Positions 1-8,350 of a DNA stretch of 64,000 nt are shown in pieces. Source of the stretch: Micromonospora zingiberis (GTDB taxonomy: Bacteria; Actinomycetota; Actinomycetes; Mycobacteriales; Micromonosporaceae); the NCBI RefSeq assembly GCF_004331455.1, contig NZ_SJJR01000018.1, positions 1 to 64,000 on the forward strand. The letters are read 5' to 3'. The translations under genes and the position numbers were made by a program. Positions within the stretch are counted from its first letter, which is position 1. The number at the start of each line of letters is the position of its first letter. The notes under the pieces were generated by a model. It did no database searches and was not told where the DNA came from. It saw only the letters and a program-made list of their open reading frames with translations.

Positions 1-66
1 CAACCCCTCGGCCACTTCCACCTCACCCCCGACCGCAACTACATCAGCCTCACCCGAACAAAATGA
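1..66 (+). CDS. 3' end of an unassigned CDS, possibly a transposase
   Basis: An open frame enters from the left edge and ends at TGA 64-66; the visible tail is 21 residues ending ISLTRTK. The 60 bases after it contain related direct motifs (GACACATCTACCGGGACTT, then GACACATGTCTCGGGACA), which look like the end of an insertion sequence. I therefore suspect a transposase C-terminus, possibly of the IS481 type, but the visible part is too short to assign a family. Confidence 0.4.
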   Translation, partial: QPLGHFHLTPDRNYISLTRTK

Positions 67-128
67 TCAACAACTCATGACACATCTACCGGGACTTCCC
101 CTTGACACATGTCTCGGGACAGGACAGT
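1..128 (+). mobile_element. Right end of a putative insertion sequence
   Basis: The segment joins a truncated reading frame to a run with the repeated motif GACACAT-N5-CGGGAC at about 78-119. Directly after it, at 129-156, sits only the inner hairpin and right arm of a dispersed inverted repeat that is complete at 14930-14981 and 18514-18556. The missing left arm suggests that the element inserted into, or recombined at, that repeat. The exact end is approximate and the other terminus is outside the window. Confidence 0.35.
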
Positions 129-156
129 CCCCATGAGGGCCGTTTCGTACCAAGAT
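129..156 (+). repeat. Half copy of dispersed inverted repeat family B
   Basis: The right arm TTTCGTACCAAGAT (143-156) is preceded by the inner CCCC-atga-GGG hairpin (131-140), as in the complete copy at 14930-14981. No matching left arm is found upstream, where the putative IS ends. Confidence 0.55.
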
Positions 157-221
157 CCGCAGCTAGAACCTAGCGCGCGATCATGGCCGGTTGCGCTGAG
201 TCGACAGGCCGGCCGGCGGGG

Positions 222-650
222 TCAGTTGCTGGCGAGGGCGTCGGCGGCAGCCGGGTCGCAGTCACGGAGGAACTGGGCGCAGCGGGCCGCCTCGTCGGCC
301 TCGCCGATCGCGTCGGCGGACCGGGACAGCACGTACAGGCAGCGCAGGAAGCCACGGTTCGGCTCGTGTGCCCAGGGCACCGGGCCATGCCCCTTCCAGC
401 CGTTGCGGCGCAGCTGGTCCAGGCCACGGTGGTAGCCGGTGCGGGCGTACGCGTACGCCTGAACGGCCTGGCCCTCGGCGAAGGCCCTCGCCGCCAGCGC
501 GGCCCAGGCGGCGCTGTTGCTCGGGAACCGGGCCGCCGCCTCGGCGTACGCCTCGTCGCTGCCGCCCTGCTCGGCCACGGCCAGCGCGGCGTCGGCCTCC
601 TCGTCGGCGGGCAGGAGCGTGGCGGGTGGCTCAGGTAGGAGGTTCTGCAT
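222..650 (-). CDS. DUF3151 family protein
   Basis: A 142-residue protein, MQNLLPEPPATLLPADEEA at the N-terminus, is typical of the actinobacterial DUF3151 family, whose function is unknown. The body is alanine-rich and helical, with the family's W(K/R)GHGPVPW-type stretch near the middle. I start at ATG 650; a TTG at 662 in the same frame would add four residues. It is transcribed away from the LOG-family gene. No signal peptide or membrane segment is visible, so it is probably cytosolic. Family membership is fairly secure from the N-terminal signature; function is not known. Confidence 0.8.
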   Translation of the reverse strand: MQNLLPEPPATLLPADEEADAALAVAEQGGSDEAYAEAAARFPSNSAAWAALAARAFAEGQAVQAYAYARTGYHRGLDQLRRNGWKGHGPVPWAHEPNRGFLRCLYVLSRSADAIGEADEAARCAQFLRDCDPAAADALASN

Positions 651-933
651 CGCCCCATTCAACCCGCTTCGAACCGGGGTCCGCGAGCGGGTCCGGTAAG
701 CCGGCTGGCTGAACGGCCGAGAGGTCCGTCACGCCTGCGGCCCATGCCCTCGTTCCGCAATTTCCACTACAACTGAAGCTCCGGAGCCTCCCCAGGGAAC
801 CGGAACTGCGGGAGCCCGGCCAGGCCGCCGGGTTCCCGCCCCTCGCCTTGACGCCCAGCCCGGTCAGCTGGCCACCGCCGCCGCGTCGCGGGGGCGCTCG
901 GCGGGGGCCGAGCCGGCCGGGCAGGATGGTCGG

Positions 934-2181
934 GTGCCGACTCCACCCCCCGCGGACGTCATCGAGCCGCACACCTGGACAGACGAGATTCAGACCCGAG
1001 CCGAGTTCGACCGGCGGCTGACCACCGGAAGCCTGGTCGGCCTCACCATTCAAGGGCTTCGGCTGGACCTGGATCCGGCTCCGGATTTCACCGACGTCGA
1101 GGTGGCCGGGACCCTCTTCGTCGGCTGCCGCTTCGCTTCCCGACAGGTCGGCGCCGATCTGGTCCGTCGGGGTGCGAACGTGGTGCCGCCGTTCTCCGGG
1201 CTGCCGTACCCGACCCAGCCACCGCACCTCTACACCCCGGAGGAGTTGGCCGCCGGCTTCGCCGAGGGCGGGTTCGAGGCGATGTACGACAACCGGGTGT
1301 ACACGCACTTCCGGGCCCACGGCGGGGCGCTGCCCGACGTGCGGGAGGCGCTCGGTCAGCGGCTGCACGACCACGGCGTGGACAACGCCCTCGCCGACGC
1401 CACCCGCGCCTGGCTGGCCATCCACGGGCCGCAGTCGGTCGTCGGCGTGATGGGCGGACACGCGGTACGCCGGGGCAGCCGGTCGTACCGGATGGCCGCC
1501 GTGCTCGGCTGGGAACTGGCCCGAGCCCACCGGCTGGTGGTCACCGGCGGCGGGCCGGGGGTGATGGAGGCCGCCAACCTGGGCGCGTACCTGTCGACCC
1601 GGCCGGCCGAGGACCTGACCGCCGCCATCGACCTGCTCGCCACCGCGCCCGACTTCACCGACCACGACCGCTACACGGCGGCGGCACTTCGCGTCCGGGA
1701 AACGTTCGGCCGGTCCGTCACGCCACCACCGGACGGCACCGAGCCGGTCACGGCATACCGGGCCGACTCGACCGCGTTGGCCACCGGTGACCTGGACTGG
1801 GCGGGCTGCGGCGGGCTGGCCGTACCGACCTGGCTGTACGGCCACGAACCGGCGAACCTGTTCGCCGGCCGGATCGCCAAGTACTTCTCGAACGCCATTC
1901 GGGAGGACACCATCCTGCGGCTGGCCCGAGGCGGGATCGTCTTCGCTCCGGGCCGGGCCGGCACGGTGCAGGAGGTGTTCCAGGCGGCCACCAAGACCTA
2001 CTACGGCACCGACGGAGCCAGTGGCGCGTACGTGTTCCTGGACCGCACGTACTGGACGACCGAGCTTCCGGTGGAGTCGCTGCTGCGTCCGCTGCTGGCG
2101 ACCTCGCCGTTCGGCGACCTGTCCGACACCGTGCACCTCACCGACGACGTCCACGAGGCCGTCCGCCTGCTGGTGGGGTAA
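934..2181 (+). CDS. LOG family (lysine decarboxylase-like fold) protein
   Basis: A 415-residue protein with a Rossmann-type LOG domain. The nucleotide-binding signature GGGPGVMEAAN lies around residue 205 and the second motif PGRAGTVQEVFQAA around 335. In classical LOG proteins (cytokinin riboside 5'-monophosphate phosphoribohydrolases) the second motif reads PGGxGTxxE; here the second glycine is Arg/Ala-like, and the protein is about twice the usual 190-residue length, with an extra ~150-residue N-terminal region. A nucleotide-binding or nucleotide-hydrolysing role is likely, but the substrate cannot be read from the sequence. Start GTG at 934. It converges on fbaA across a hairpin. Confidence 0.8.
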   Translation: MPTPPPADVIEPHTWTDEIQTRAEFDRRLTTGSLVGLTIQGLRLDLDPAPDFTDVEVAGTLFVGCRFASRQVGADLVRRGANVVPPFSGLPYPTQPPHLYTPEELAAGFAEGGFEAMYDNRVYTHFRAHGGALPDVREALGQRLHDHGVDNALADATRAWLAIHGPQSVVGVMGGHAVRRGSRSYRMAAVLGWELARAHRLVVTGGGPGVMEAANLGAYLSTRPAEDLTAAIDLLATAPDFTDHDRYTAAALRVRETFGRSVTPPPDGTEPVTAYRADSTALATGDLDWAGCGGLAVPTWLYGHEPANLFAGRIAKYFSNAIREDTILRLARGGIVFAPGRAGTVQEVFQAATKTYYGTDGASGAYVFLDRTYWTTELPVESLLRPLLATSPFGDLSDTVHLTDDVHEAVRLLVG

Positions 2182-2233
2182 GGAAGGGCACCTTCTTAAC
2201 GCCTCCGGTAGCGGAAGGGCCCCTTGTTAACAC
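2181..2233 (+). repeat. Dispersed intergenic repeat family A, copy 1
   Basis: It consists of two imperfect tandem subunits, AGGAAGGGCACCTTCTTAAC and GGAAGGGCCCCTTGTTAAC, joined by GCCTCCGGTAGC. Each subunit carries a near-palindromic AAGGG(C/G)CCTT core. Related copies lie at 39615-39672 (reverse) and 48900-48955. Confidence 0.8.
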
Positions 2234-2270
2234 CCCCACCCGCGCCAAGCAACTCACCCGGCAACGAACG

Positions 2271-2304
2271 CGGCGGCCGGCCCCGGGAACGGGACCGGCC
2301 GCCG
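2271..2304. terminator. Hairpin between convergent LOG gene and fbaA
   Basis: The arms CGGCGGCCGG (2271-2280) and CCGGCCGCCG (2295-2304) pair perfectly, with an inner CCCG/CGGG extension. It lies between two convergent genes and could serve both. Confidence 0.7.
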
Positions 2305-2323
2305 TCGCATCAGCGGCTGAGCG

Positions 2324-3349
2324 TCACTTGGTCATCGTGGTGCCGGTCGAGCGCAGGTGCTCGCAGGCCTCCGCGACCCGGGCGGCCATGCCGGCCTCGG
2401 CGGCCTTGCCCCACACCCGCGGGTCGTACAGCTTCTTGTTGCCGACCTCGCCGTCGACCTTGAGTACGCCGTCGTAGTTGCGGAACATGTGGTCGGCGAC
2501 CGGGCGGGAGAAGGTGTACTGGGTGTCGGTGTCGATGTTCATCTTCACCACGCCGTAGTCCAGCGCCTCCCGGATCTCCGACAGCAGCGAGCCGGAGCCA
2601 CCGTGGAAGACCAGGCTGAGCGGCTTCTCCTTGCCGTACTTGGCGCCGACCGCCTCCTGGATCTGGTGGAGCACCTCGGGGCGGAGTTTGACGTTGCCCG
2701 GCTTGTAGACGCCGTGCACGTTGCCGAAGGTCAGCGCCGCCATGTAGCGGCCCTTCTCGCCCAGGCCGAGCGCGTCCACCATGGCCAGGCCGTCCTCGAC
2801 AGTGGTGTAGAGCTTGTCGTTGATGGCGTTCTCGACGCCATCCTCTTCGCCGCCGACGACGCCGACCTCGATCTCCAGGACGATCTTGCCCTTGGCGGCC
2901 TCGGCGAGCAGCTGCTCGGCGATCTCCAGGTTCTCCGCCACCGGTACGGCCGAGCCGTCCCACATGTGCGACTGGAACAGCGGCTCCTGGCCGCCCTTCA
3001 CCCGCTCCTGGGAGATGGCCATCAGCGGCCGGACGAACTTGTCCAGCTTGTCCTTCGGGCAGTGGTCGGTGTGCAGCGCGATGTTGACCGGGTACTTCTT
3101 GGCCACCTCGTGCGCGTACGCGGCGAACGCCACCGCGCCGGTGACCATGTCCTTGACCGACGGGCCGGAGAGGTACTCCGCGCCACCGGTGGAGACCTGG
3201 ATGATGCCGTCGCTCTCCGCGTCGGCGAAGCCCTTGAGCGCCGCGTTGAGCGTCTGCGAGGACGTCACGTTGATCGCCGGGTACGCGTACCGGCCCGCCT
3301 TGGCGCGGTCCAGCATCTCGGCGTAAGCCTCGGGGGAAGCGATGGGCAT
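2324..3349 (-). CDS. fbaA: Class II fructose-bisphosphate aldolase
   Basis: A 341-residue enzyme of glycolysis and gluconeogenesis that reversibly cleaves fructose 1,6-bisphosphate to dihydroxyacetone phosphate and glyceraldehyde 3-phosphate. Class II hallmarks are visible: the zinc and catalytic segment LHTDHCPKDK around residue 95, the glycine-rich VFHGGSGS around 250 containing a zinc ligand His, and the phosphate-binding region GVVKMNIDTDTQYTF around 275. The length is normal for the longer (IIA) class II enzymes. Start ATG at 3349. DUF3151 genes occur near fba in other actinobacteria, which fits the present neighbourhood. The gene stands alone on the minus strand. Confidence 0.96.
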   Translation of the reverse strand: MPIASPEAYAEMLDRAKAGRYAYPAINVTSSQTLNAALKGFADAESDGIIQVSTGGAEYLSGPSVKDMVTGAVAFAAYAHEVAKKYPVNIALHTDHCPKDKLDKFVRPLMAISQERVKGGQEPLFQSHMWDGSAVPVAENLEIAEQLLAEAAKGKIVLEIEVGVVGGEEDGVENAINDKLYTTVEDGLAMVDALGLGEKGRYMAALTFGNVHGVYKPGNVKLRPEVLHQIQEAVGAKYGKEKPLSLVFHGGSGSLLSEIREALDYGVVKMNIDTDTQYTFSRPVADHMFRNYDGVLKVDGEVGNKKLYDPRVWGKAAEAGMAARVAEACEHLRSTGTTMTK

Positions 3350-3514
3350 GTCGAACGCTCCTTACTTGCCGCTGTCGGCCGTGCGGCCGCTGTTCTCCTT
3401 GCGTGCCGGTTTACGGCGCCTGACTCCATTGGGCACGCCGGACCGCGCTGTCCTCCGCGGGCAGTATCCCGTAGCTGGATCAGCCGGGCACAACCGGCCC
3501 AGTCCGCCGGGCGT

Positions 3515-3898
3515 TCACCGCCGGTCCGTCGTGTCGGGTACGACGACACTGATCAGCCAGGTGACCACTGCCATCACGATGGCTCCCCAGAAGGCCGCCC
3601 AGAATCCGTTCACGTGGAACGGCAGATGCAGTACGCGCGCGATCCAGTCGGTCAGCAGGAACAGCAACGCGTTGACCACCAGCGCGAACAGGCCGAGTGT
3701 CAGCAGGTAGAAGACGCAGCCCACCACCTTGATGACCGGCTTGAGCACCGCGTTGATCACCCCGAAGATCAACGCCACGACGAGCAGGGTCAAAGCGGTG
3801 TCGTAGCCGGTTCGTCCGGTCACCTCGACCCCGGGCACGATCAGCGTGGTGATCCACAGCGCGACGGCGGTTGTCGCCAGTCGGATGAGGAAGCCCAC
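3515..3898 (-). CDS. Phage holin family (superfamily IV) membrane protein
   Basis: A 127-residue protein that is almost entirely hydrophobic, with four predicted transmembrane helices (about residues 5-25, 35-58, 62-85 and 98-120). The motif FGVINAVLKPVIKV is typical of the 4-TMS phage holin superfamily IV found in ordinary bacterial chromosomes, where no lytic role has been shown. I use GTG 3898, which is preceded by AGGA at a good distance; a longer frame starting at 4054 would add an arginine-rich, non-homologous leader. It is divergent from the acidic protein at 4053. Confidence 0.8.
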   Translation of the reverse strand: MGFLIRLATTAVALWITTLIVPGVEVTGRTGYDTALTLLVVALIFGVINAVLKPVIKVVGCVFYLLTLGLFALVVNALLFLLTDWIARVLHLPFHVNGFWAAFWGAIVMAVVTWLISVVVPDTTDRR

Positions 3899-4052
3899 GA
3901 CAACATCCTGGCACCGGGGCGGCCCCTGGCGGGGCGATTCGACCGACTGCACCTGTGCTCCGCGCCCGCCCGCCCCGCCGGTTACCAGCGAGGCGCGAGT
4001 GCAGCCCGTAACGTGTGTGGGTACCCGTCCACCGACTATCCGGAGGCATCGC

Positions 4053-4265
4053 ATGGGTCAGCCTGACGAGGACTTCGCTCCCGGCGACCACCTCAGCCCG
4101 GAGGAACGCGATCTGGAGGCTGAGCCGGCCGACGCGATCGAGCAGGCGGCCGTGGTCGATCCCACCGAGGTCGAGGAGGAGCCGCACCGCGGCCTGGAGG
4201 TCGACGACTGGGACGCGATGGAACAGGCCCGGGTGGTCGCCGCCGACGAGGACGACTACCGCTGA
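4053..4265 (+). CDS. Small acidic protein of unknown function
   Basis: A 70-residue protein, strongly acidic (Asp/Glu-rich) with no hydrophobic segment. It contains an internal duplication: DAIEQAAVV and DAMEQARVV are separated by about 28 residues. ATG 4053 is preceded by GGAGG at 4042-4046, a clear ribosome binding site, which favours this start over the longer frame from 3846. Similar short acidic proteins with repeated DAxEQ motifs are, as I recall, common in actinobacteria, but I know of no function. Probably cytosolic and largely disordered. Confidence 0.65.
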   Translation: MGQPDEDFAPGDHLSPEERDLEAEPADAIEQAAVVDPTEVEEEPHRGLEVDDWDAMEQARVVAADEDDYR

Positions 4266-4421
4266 CGCCCAGCTGCGCTGCACGGCACCAGCCGAATTGA
4301 CACGATCGGCTGGCCGTTCGGTGGATCTTCACTCCCGGACCACCATCACGGACAGCGGGAGTCCTCATCGATCCCTAAGCTCCGGGGCTCCACCTGCAAT
4401 CCTCACGGGAGGACCCCGGAA

Positions 4422-5993
4422 ATGTTCACCCGCTCCACCCGACGCTGGCTCGCCGGGCTGGGCGTGGCTGGCACACTCGTCGCCGCCTCCGCCAGCCCTG
4501 CTTCGGCCGAGGAGCCGAAGATCTCACTGGGCGTCTACTTCGGCGACAACACCATCGCCGCCGGCTCGCCCGGAAAGATCGACAGCCCGATCATCTTCGC
4601 CTCGTCGACGGTGGTCGTACGCGACCTGACCATCCGCTACGACTTCACCGACCTCGCGGGCGTGGCCACGTTCACGCCGGAAAGCTCGGCCGACTGGTGC
4701 AACTCGCCCGAGGCGAACGTACTGGTCTGCACCGATCCGTTCGAGCTGGAGATCTACGAGTCGGGCTTCGGTGGGCGCTTCCCGGTGGTGATCGCGCCGA
4801 CGAACGAGGCGAAGGACGGCGACGAGGGCACCGTCAAGGTGAGCCTCAGCGCCGCCGGCTTCGCACCGGCCAGCTATGACGCACGAGTGCGCGTCGGCGA
4901 GGGTGTCGACCTGGCCGCCGGCGAGTCCGTCGAACGTGCCGCCGGCCCCGGTAAGAGCTTCACCGCCCCGCTGGTGGTCAGCAACGCCGGCGGCACGGTC
5001 GCCAAGGGCGCCACCGCGTTCTTCTTCAACGACTACGGCATCCAGGCCGACCAGCGCTACAGCAACTGCACGTACGTGGAGGCGCAGCTCCGCTCGTGCC
5101 ACTTCGCCGGCGACCTGACGCCGGGTGTCAGCTATGCCGCCGAACTCGCCTACCGGGTCGCGAAGGACGCGTTCGCGCCGGGCTACGACCACGGCGAGGT
5201 CGTCTGGATGACGCCGGCCGAGGCCGATGACTTCGCGAAGTACCTGAAGGAATGGGGCGTCACGGCGGGCGAGCCGGGCACTGCCGGCGAGCTGAAGCTG
5301 ACCGGAGCCGAGCCGCGCATCTCGGCACGTGGCTTCCAGGCGGACACCGAGCCCTACAACAACTGGTCGAGCCTGGCGGTGACGGTCACCGGAAAGAACA
5401 GCACCGACCTTGCCGCGATCGGTGACAAGGTGTCCGGCGCCGAGGGCGCCGAGGTCCTGGCGACCGTCGGTTTCCGCAACAACGGCCCGGCCACCCTGGA
5501 CAACGGCCGCAGCGGATCCTCGGTCACCCATCTGGCGATCGAGATCCCCAAGGGCACGAGCGCTGTCAAGGTTCCCCAGGCGTGCGCTCCGGTCAACAAC
5601 AAGGACGAGTGGGGTGAGCCGGGCGAGCCGGGTGGCCGGACGTACCGCTGCTTCCCCAGCTGGTTCATCAAGGCGGGGGACGAGGAGACCTTCGAGTTCG
5701 GGCTCCGGATCGACAAGGTCACCCCGAACGCGGCCGGCAAGGTGAAGGTCAACGTCCCGTGCAACTGCGACGGCGGCTTCTACGCCGACCTGAACCCCGC
5801 CAACGACACCGCCAAGATCATCGTTAACCCGACCCGTGGTCAGGACGATGGCGGCCAGGGCGGCGACGGCGGCATGCTGCCGATCACCGGCGCCAACACC
5901 GCCCTGATCGCGGGTGTCGGCGGTCTGCTGCTCGCGGCTGGCGCGGCCGGCTTCGTACTGACCCGGCGCCGTCGTACCCACTTCACTGCCTGA
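4422..5993 (+). CDS. LPxTG-anchored cell wall protein
   Basis: A 523-residue secreted protein. The N-terminus has twin arginines, a hydrophobic core (LAGLGVAGTLVAASA) and a cleavage site near SPASAEE, residues 25-30. The C-terminus is a complete sortase sorting signal: LPITG at about residue 486, a hydrophobic helix (ALIAGVGGLLLAAGAAGFVL) and the basic tail RRRRTH. Between them lie Ig-like beta-rich repeats with paired cysteines. After export, sortase would cleave LPITG between T and G and link the protein to peptidoglycan. The ligand or role is unknown. Start ATG 4422 is preceded by GGGAGGA. A strong terminator follows. Confidence 0.85.
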   Translation: MFTRSTRRWLAGLGVAGTLVAASASPASAEEPKISLGVYFGDNTIAAGSPGKIDSPIIFASSTVVVRDLTIRYDFTDLAGVATFTPESSADWCNSPEANVLVCTDPFELEIYESGFGGRFPVVIAPTNEAKDGDEGTVKVSLSAAGFAPASYDARVRVGEGVDLAAGESVERAAGPGKSFTAPLVVSNAGGTVAKGATAFFFNDYGIQADQRYSNCTYVEAQLRSCHFAGDLTPGVSYAAELAYRVAKDAFAPGYDHGEVVWMTPAEADDFAKYLKEWGVTAGEPGTAGELKLTGAEPRISARGFQADTEPYNNWSSLAVTVTGKNSTDLAAIGDKVSGAEGAEVLATVGFRNNGPATLDNGRSGSSVTHLAIEIPKGTSAVKVPQACAPVNNKDEWGEPGEPGGRTYRCFPSWFIKAGDEETFEFGLRIDKVTPNAAGKVKVNVPCNCDGGFYADLNPANDTAKIIVNPTRGQDDGGQGGDGGMLPITGANTALIAGVGGLLLAAGAAGFVLTRRRRTHFTA

Positions 5994-6010
5994 CCCTCTC
6001 CACCAGCACG

Positions 6011-6047
6011 GACGATGCCCCGCCGCACCACGCGGCGGGGCATCGTC
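6011..6047 (+). terminator. Intrinsic terminator of the LPxTG gene
   Basis: A 15-bp perfect stem, GACGATGCCCCGCCG (6011-6025) against CGGCGGGGCATCGTC (6033-6047), with a 7-base loop, lies 18 bases after the stop codon. The remaining ~180 bases before the next gene show no further feature. Confidence 0.9.
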
Positions 6048-6228
6048 ACATCGGCGCCCACGGTCGGCCTGCCCTGGCGCGCGACAGGGACGGGGTCGCC
6101 GCCGGTCGCGCGGCGATGGCTCCCGGCCGTGACCGTGCAGGCTGGACACTGCCGGGCGCCCCGGTAGCCTGGGCCGCCGTGGCAGCGGCCACATGGACTG
6201 GTCGAACGACTTACGGAGCGGAATCTTC

Positions 6229-7164
6229 ATGGCATTGGGGCAACGGGTAGGTGACGGCCTGCGTGGCGCGGCGATCGGCGTGGCCGAGGCGGTGCCGGGG
6301 ATCAGCGGCGGAACCATCGCACTGGTCACCGGTGTGTACGAGCGGCTCATCGCGTCCGCCGGTCACGTGGTGAGCGCCGCCCGGTACGCGGCCTCCGACG
6401 TCCCCCGCGGACGTGGCTGGACGCGCACCCAGCACCAGCTACGCCAGGTGCACTGGGATCTGGTCGTCCCACTGCTGATCGGCATGCTGCCAGGGCTGCT
6501 CATCGCCGCGAAGACGCTGGAGCCGCTGCTGACCGGCTACCCGGAACACACCCGAGGGCTCTTCCTCGGGCTGGTGCTCGCCTCGGTGCTGGTGCCGATC
6601 TCGATGGTCGGCGCACCGTGGCGGCGGGTCGAGATCGTCGCCCTGGCCCTCGCTGCGGTGGCCGCGTTCGCGCTGACCGGCCTACCGCAGGCCACCCTTG
6701 ATCCGCACCCGATGATCGTGCTGGTGGCGGCGGCCGTCGCGGTGTGCGCCCTGGTGATGCCCGGAGTGTCCGGGTCGTTCCTGCTGCTGACCGTCGGCCT
6801 CTACGAACCGACGATCACCGCGTTGAACGACCGCGACTTCGGCTACCTGGCGATCTTCGCGACCGGCATGGTGATCGGCCTGTCGCTCTTCGTCAAGTTT
6901 CTTCAGTGGCTGCTGGAGCAGCACCGCAGGATGACCCTCGCGGTGATGTCCGGTGCGCTGCTGGGCAGCCTGCGGGCACTCTGGCCGTGGCAGTCCGAGG
7001 AGCGGGACCTGCACGCCCCGGGCGACAACCTACTGCCCATCGTCGCGCTGTTCCTGGTCGGCGTCGCCGTGGTCACGGCAATGGTCATCGCCGAGCGTCG
7101 CCGGCTCCGCCGCGCCGCCCAGGATGTCACCGAGCAGGCGTACGAGCCGACGCACGTACGCTGA
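6229..7164 (+). CDS. DUF368 family protein (PopT-type polyprenyl-phosphate transporter)
   Basis: A 311-residue multi-spanning membrane protein. The N-terminal GVAEAVPGISGGTIALVTGVYERL is the DUF368 signature, and a second, repeated half VMPGVSGSFLLLTVGLYEP occurs around residue 180, as expected for an inverted-repeat transporter. DUF368 members (PopT) were identified, alongside DedA proteins, as translocases that return undecaprenyl phosphate across the membrane for cell wall synthesis; that role here is by family. I choose ATG 6229 because GGAGCGGA precedes it; ATG 6193 in frame lacks a ribosome binding site. It converges on the ArsR gene across a terminator. Confidence 0.85.
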   Translation: MALGQRVGDGLRGAAIGVAEAVPGISGGTIALVTGVYERLIASAGHVVSAARYAASDVPRGRGWTRTQHQLRQVHWDLVVPLLIGMLPGLLIAAKTLEPLLTGYPEHTRGLFLGLVLASVLVPISMVGAPWRRVEIVALALAAVAAFALTGLPQATLDPHPMIVLVAAAVAVCALVMPGVSGSFLLLTVGLYEPTITALNDRDFGYLAIFATGMVIGLSLFVKFLQWLLEQHRRMTLAVMSGALLGSLRALWPWQSEERDLHAPGDNLLPIVALFLVGVAVVTAMVIAERRRLRRAAQDVTEQAYEPTHVR

Positions 7165-7169
7165 CGCCC

Positions 7170-7209
7170 GCCGTCTGGTGGCTACTCAACTGGGTAGCCA
7201 CCAGACGGC
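7170..7209. terminator. Bidirectional terminator between DUF368 and arsR-like genes
   Basis: A 16-bp perfect stem, GCCGTCTGGTGGCTAC (7170-7185) against its complement (7194-7209), with an 8-base loop between two convergent genes. Confidence 0.9.
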
Positions 7210-7215
7210 TGTGAC

Positions 7216-7593
7216 TCAGCGAGCCTTCTTGGTGGCCCGCTTGCGCGGCGGGGTCAGCAGGTCGGCGATCGTGGCGATCGCACTCGGGACCAGTCGGTAG
7301 TAGGCCCACACACCGCGCTTCTCCCGCTCCAGCAAGCCGGCCTCGGTGAGGATACGCAGGTGGTGGCTGACCGTCGGCTGGGAGAGGCCGAGCGGTGCGG
7401 TCAGGTCGCACACGCACGCCTCGCCCTCAGGCGCCGACTGGATCAGGCTGAGCAGCCGCAGCCGCGCGGGGTCAGCAAGGGCCTTGAGGACCCCGGCCAG
7501 CCGCTCGGCGTCGGCACGTTCGATCGGCTCGCCGGCAAGCGGCGAGATCTGAGGCATAGTCATTTCGGCCAACGCAGTTCCCACGTATTCCAT
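7216..7593 (-). CDS. ArsR/SmtB family metalloregulator
   Basis: A 125-residue winged-helix repressor. The recognition region LGLSQPTVSHHLRILTEAGL is typical, and it is preceded by the ACVCDL metal-binding box, resembling the ELCVCDL motif by which ArsR-type sensors bind arsenite or related soft metals. A basic tail (PPRKRATKKAR) ends the protein. No arsenic or metal efflux gene lies next to it, so its target is unclear; it may act elsewhere or only on itself. The start codon could also be the internal ATG before PQISPL. Family assignment is secure, ligand is inferred. Confidence 0.88.
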   Translation of the reverse strand: MEYVGTALAEMTMPQISPLAGEPIERADAERLAGVLKALADPARLRLLSLIQSAPEGEACVCDLTAPLGLSQPTVSHHLRILTEAGLLEREKRGVWAYYRLVPSAIATIADLLTPPRKRATKKAR

Positions 7594-7650
7594 CCTTCCA
7601 CCAGCAGCATCGATCCGCCTGCATATCAGCAGATCCGAATCGGCAGACTT

Positions 7651-8181
7651 TTACGCCACAAGGCCGAGGTCAGCCAACGTATAGGCCGCCCGATAGGGCA
7701 ATCCGGCGGCTCGCACCGCGTCGCCGGCACCACGATCAACGATAACCGCCACCCCCACGACGTCGGCCCCGGCCTCGCGAAGAGCCTCGACGGCGGTCAA
7801 CACACTTCCGCCGGTGGTGGAGGTGTCCTCCACCGCCAGCACCCGACGACCGGCCACATCCGGACCTTCGATCCTTCGTTGCAGCCCGTGCGCCTTGCCC
7901 GCCTTCCGCACCACGTACGCGTCCAATGGACGCCCGGTGGCGTGCAGCATCGACAGGGCGATGGGATCCGCGCCCAACGTCAGGCCGCCCACTGCGTCGT
8001 ATGACCAGTCGGCGGTCAACTCCCGCATCACCCGGCCGACCAACGGGGCCGCCTGGTGATGGAGCGTGACGCGCCTGAGGTCGACGTACCAGTCGGCCTC
8101 CTGCCCTGAGGAGAGCACCACCCGGCCGTGGACCACAGCCAGGTCAGAGATGAATTTACGCAGGTCGTCGTGGTCCCCCAT
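7651..8181 (-). CDS. pyrE: Orotate phosphoribosyltransferase
   Basis: A 176-residue type I phosphoribosyltransferase that converts orotate and PRPP to orotidine 5'-phosphate in pyrimidine synthesis. The PRPP loop is visible as VLAVEDTSTTGGS around residue 115, and the flexible-loop lysine region VVRKAGKAHG around 90. MGDHDDLRKFI at ATG 8181 is a typical actinobacterial PyrE N-terminus; a TTG at 8238 would add 19 residues. Other pyrimidine genes are not adjacent, as usual for pyrE in actinobacteria. Confidence 0.93.
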   Translation of the reverse strand: MGDHDDLRKFISDLAVVHGRVVLSSGQEADWYVDLRRVTLHHQAAPLVGRVMRELTADWSYDAVGGLTLGADPIALSMLHATGRPLDAYVVRKAGKAHGLQRRIEGPDVAGRRVLAVEDTSTTGGSVLTAVEALREAGADVVGVAVIVDRGAGDAVRAAGLPYRAAYTLADLGLVA

Positions 8182-8350
8182 GGCGATAGAGGGTACTGCG
8201 GAAAGCTGTGCGTCGCGTGCGCGGGCCACCTGCGGCAACCCTTACGGGCGACCGACGAGCGACGATGCCCGTTACGTTGAGTCAATCATCGGGGCGGATC
8301 GAGTGACCTGACGTCGGTTCGGGCGGCTATGCCCACTGGGCTTTGCCGGG

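Noticed and set aside
2357..4066. Plus-strand frame of 569 codons across fbaA
   Set aside because: It reads Val/Leu/Asp/Gln-rich low-complexity antisense of fbaA and of the holin-family gene, with no ribosome binding site.
4524..6350. Minus-strand frame of 608 codons over the LPxTG gene
   Set aside because: Antisense shadow of a gene with a signal peptide, sorting signal and terminator.
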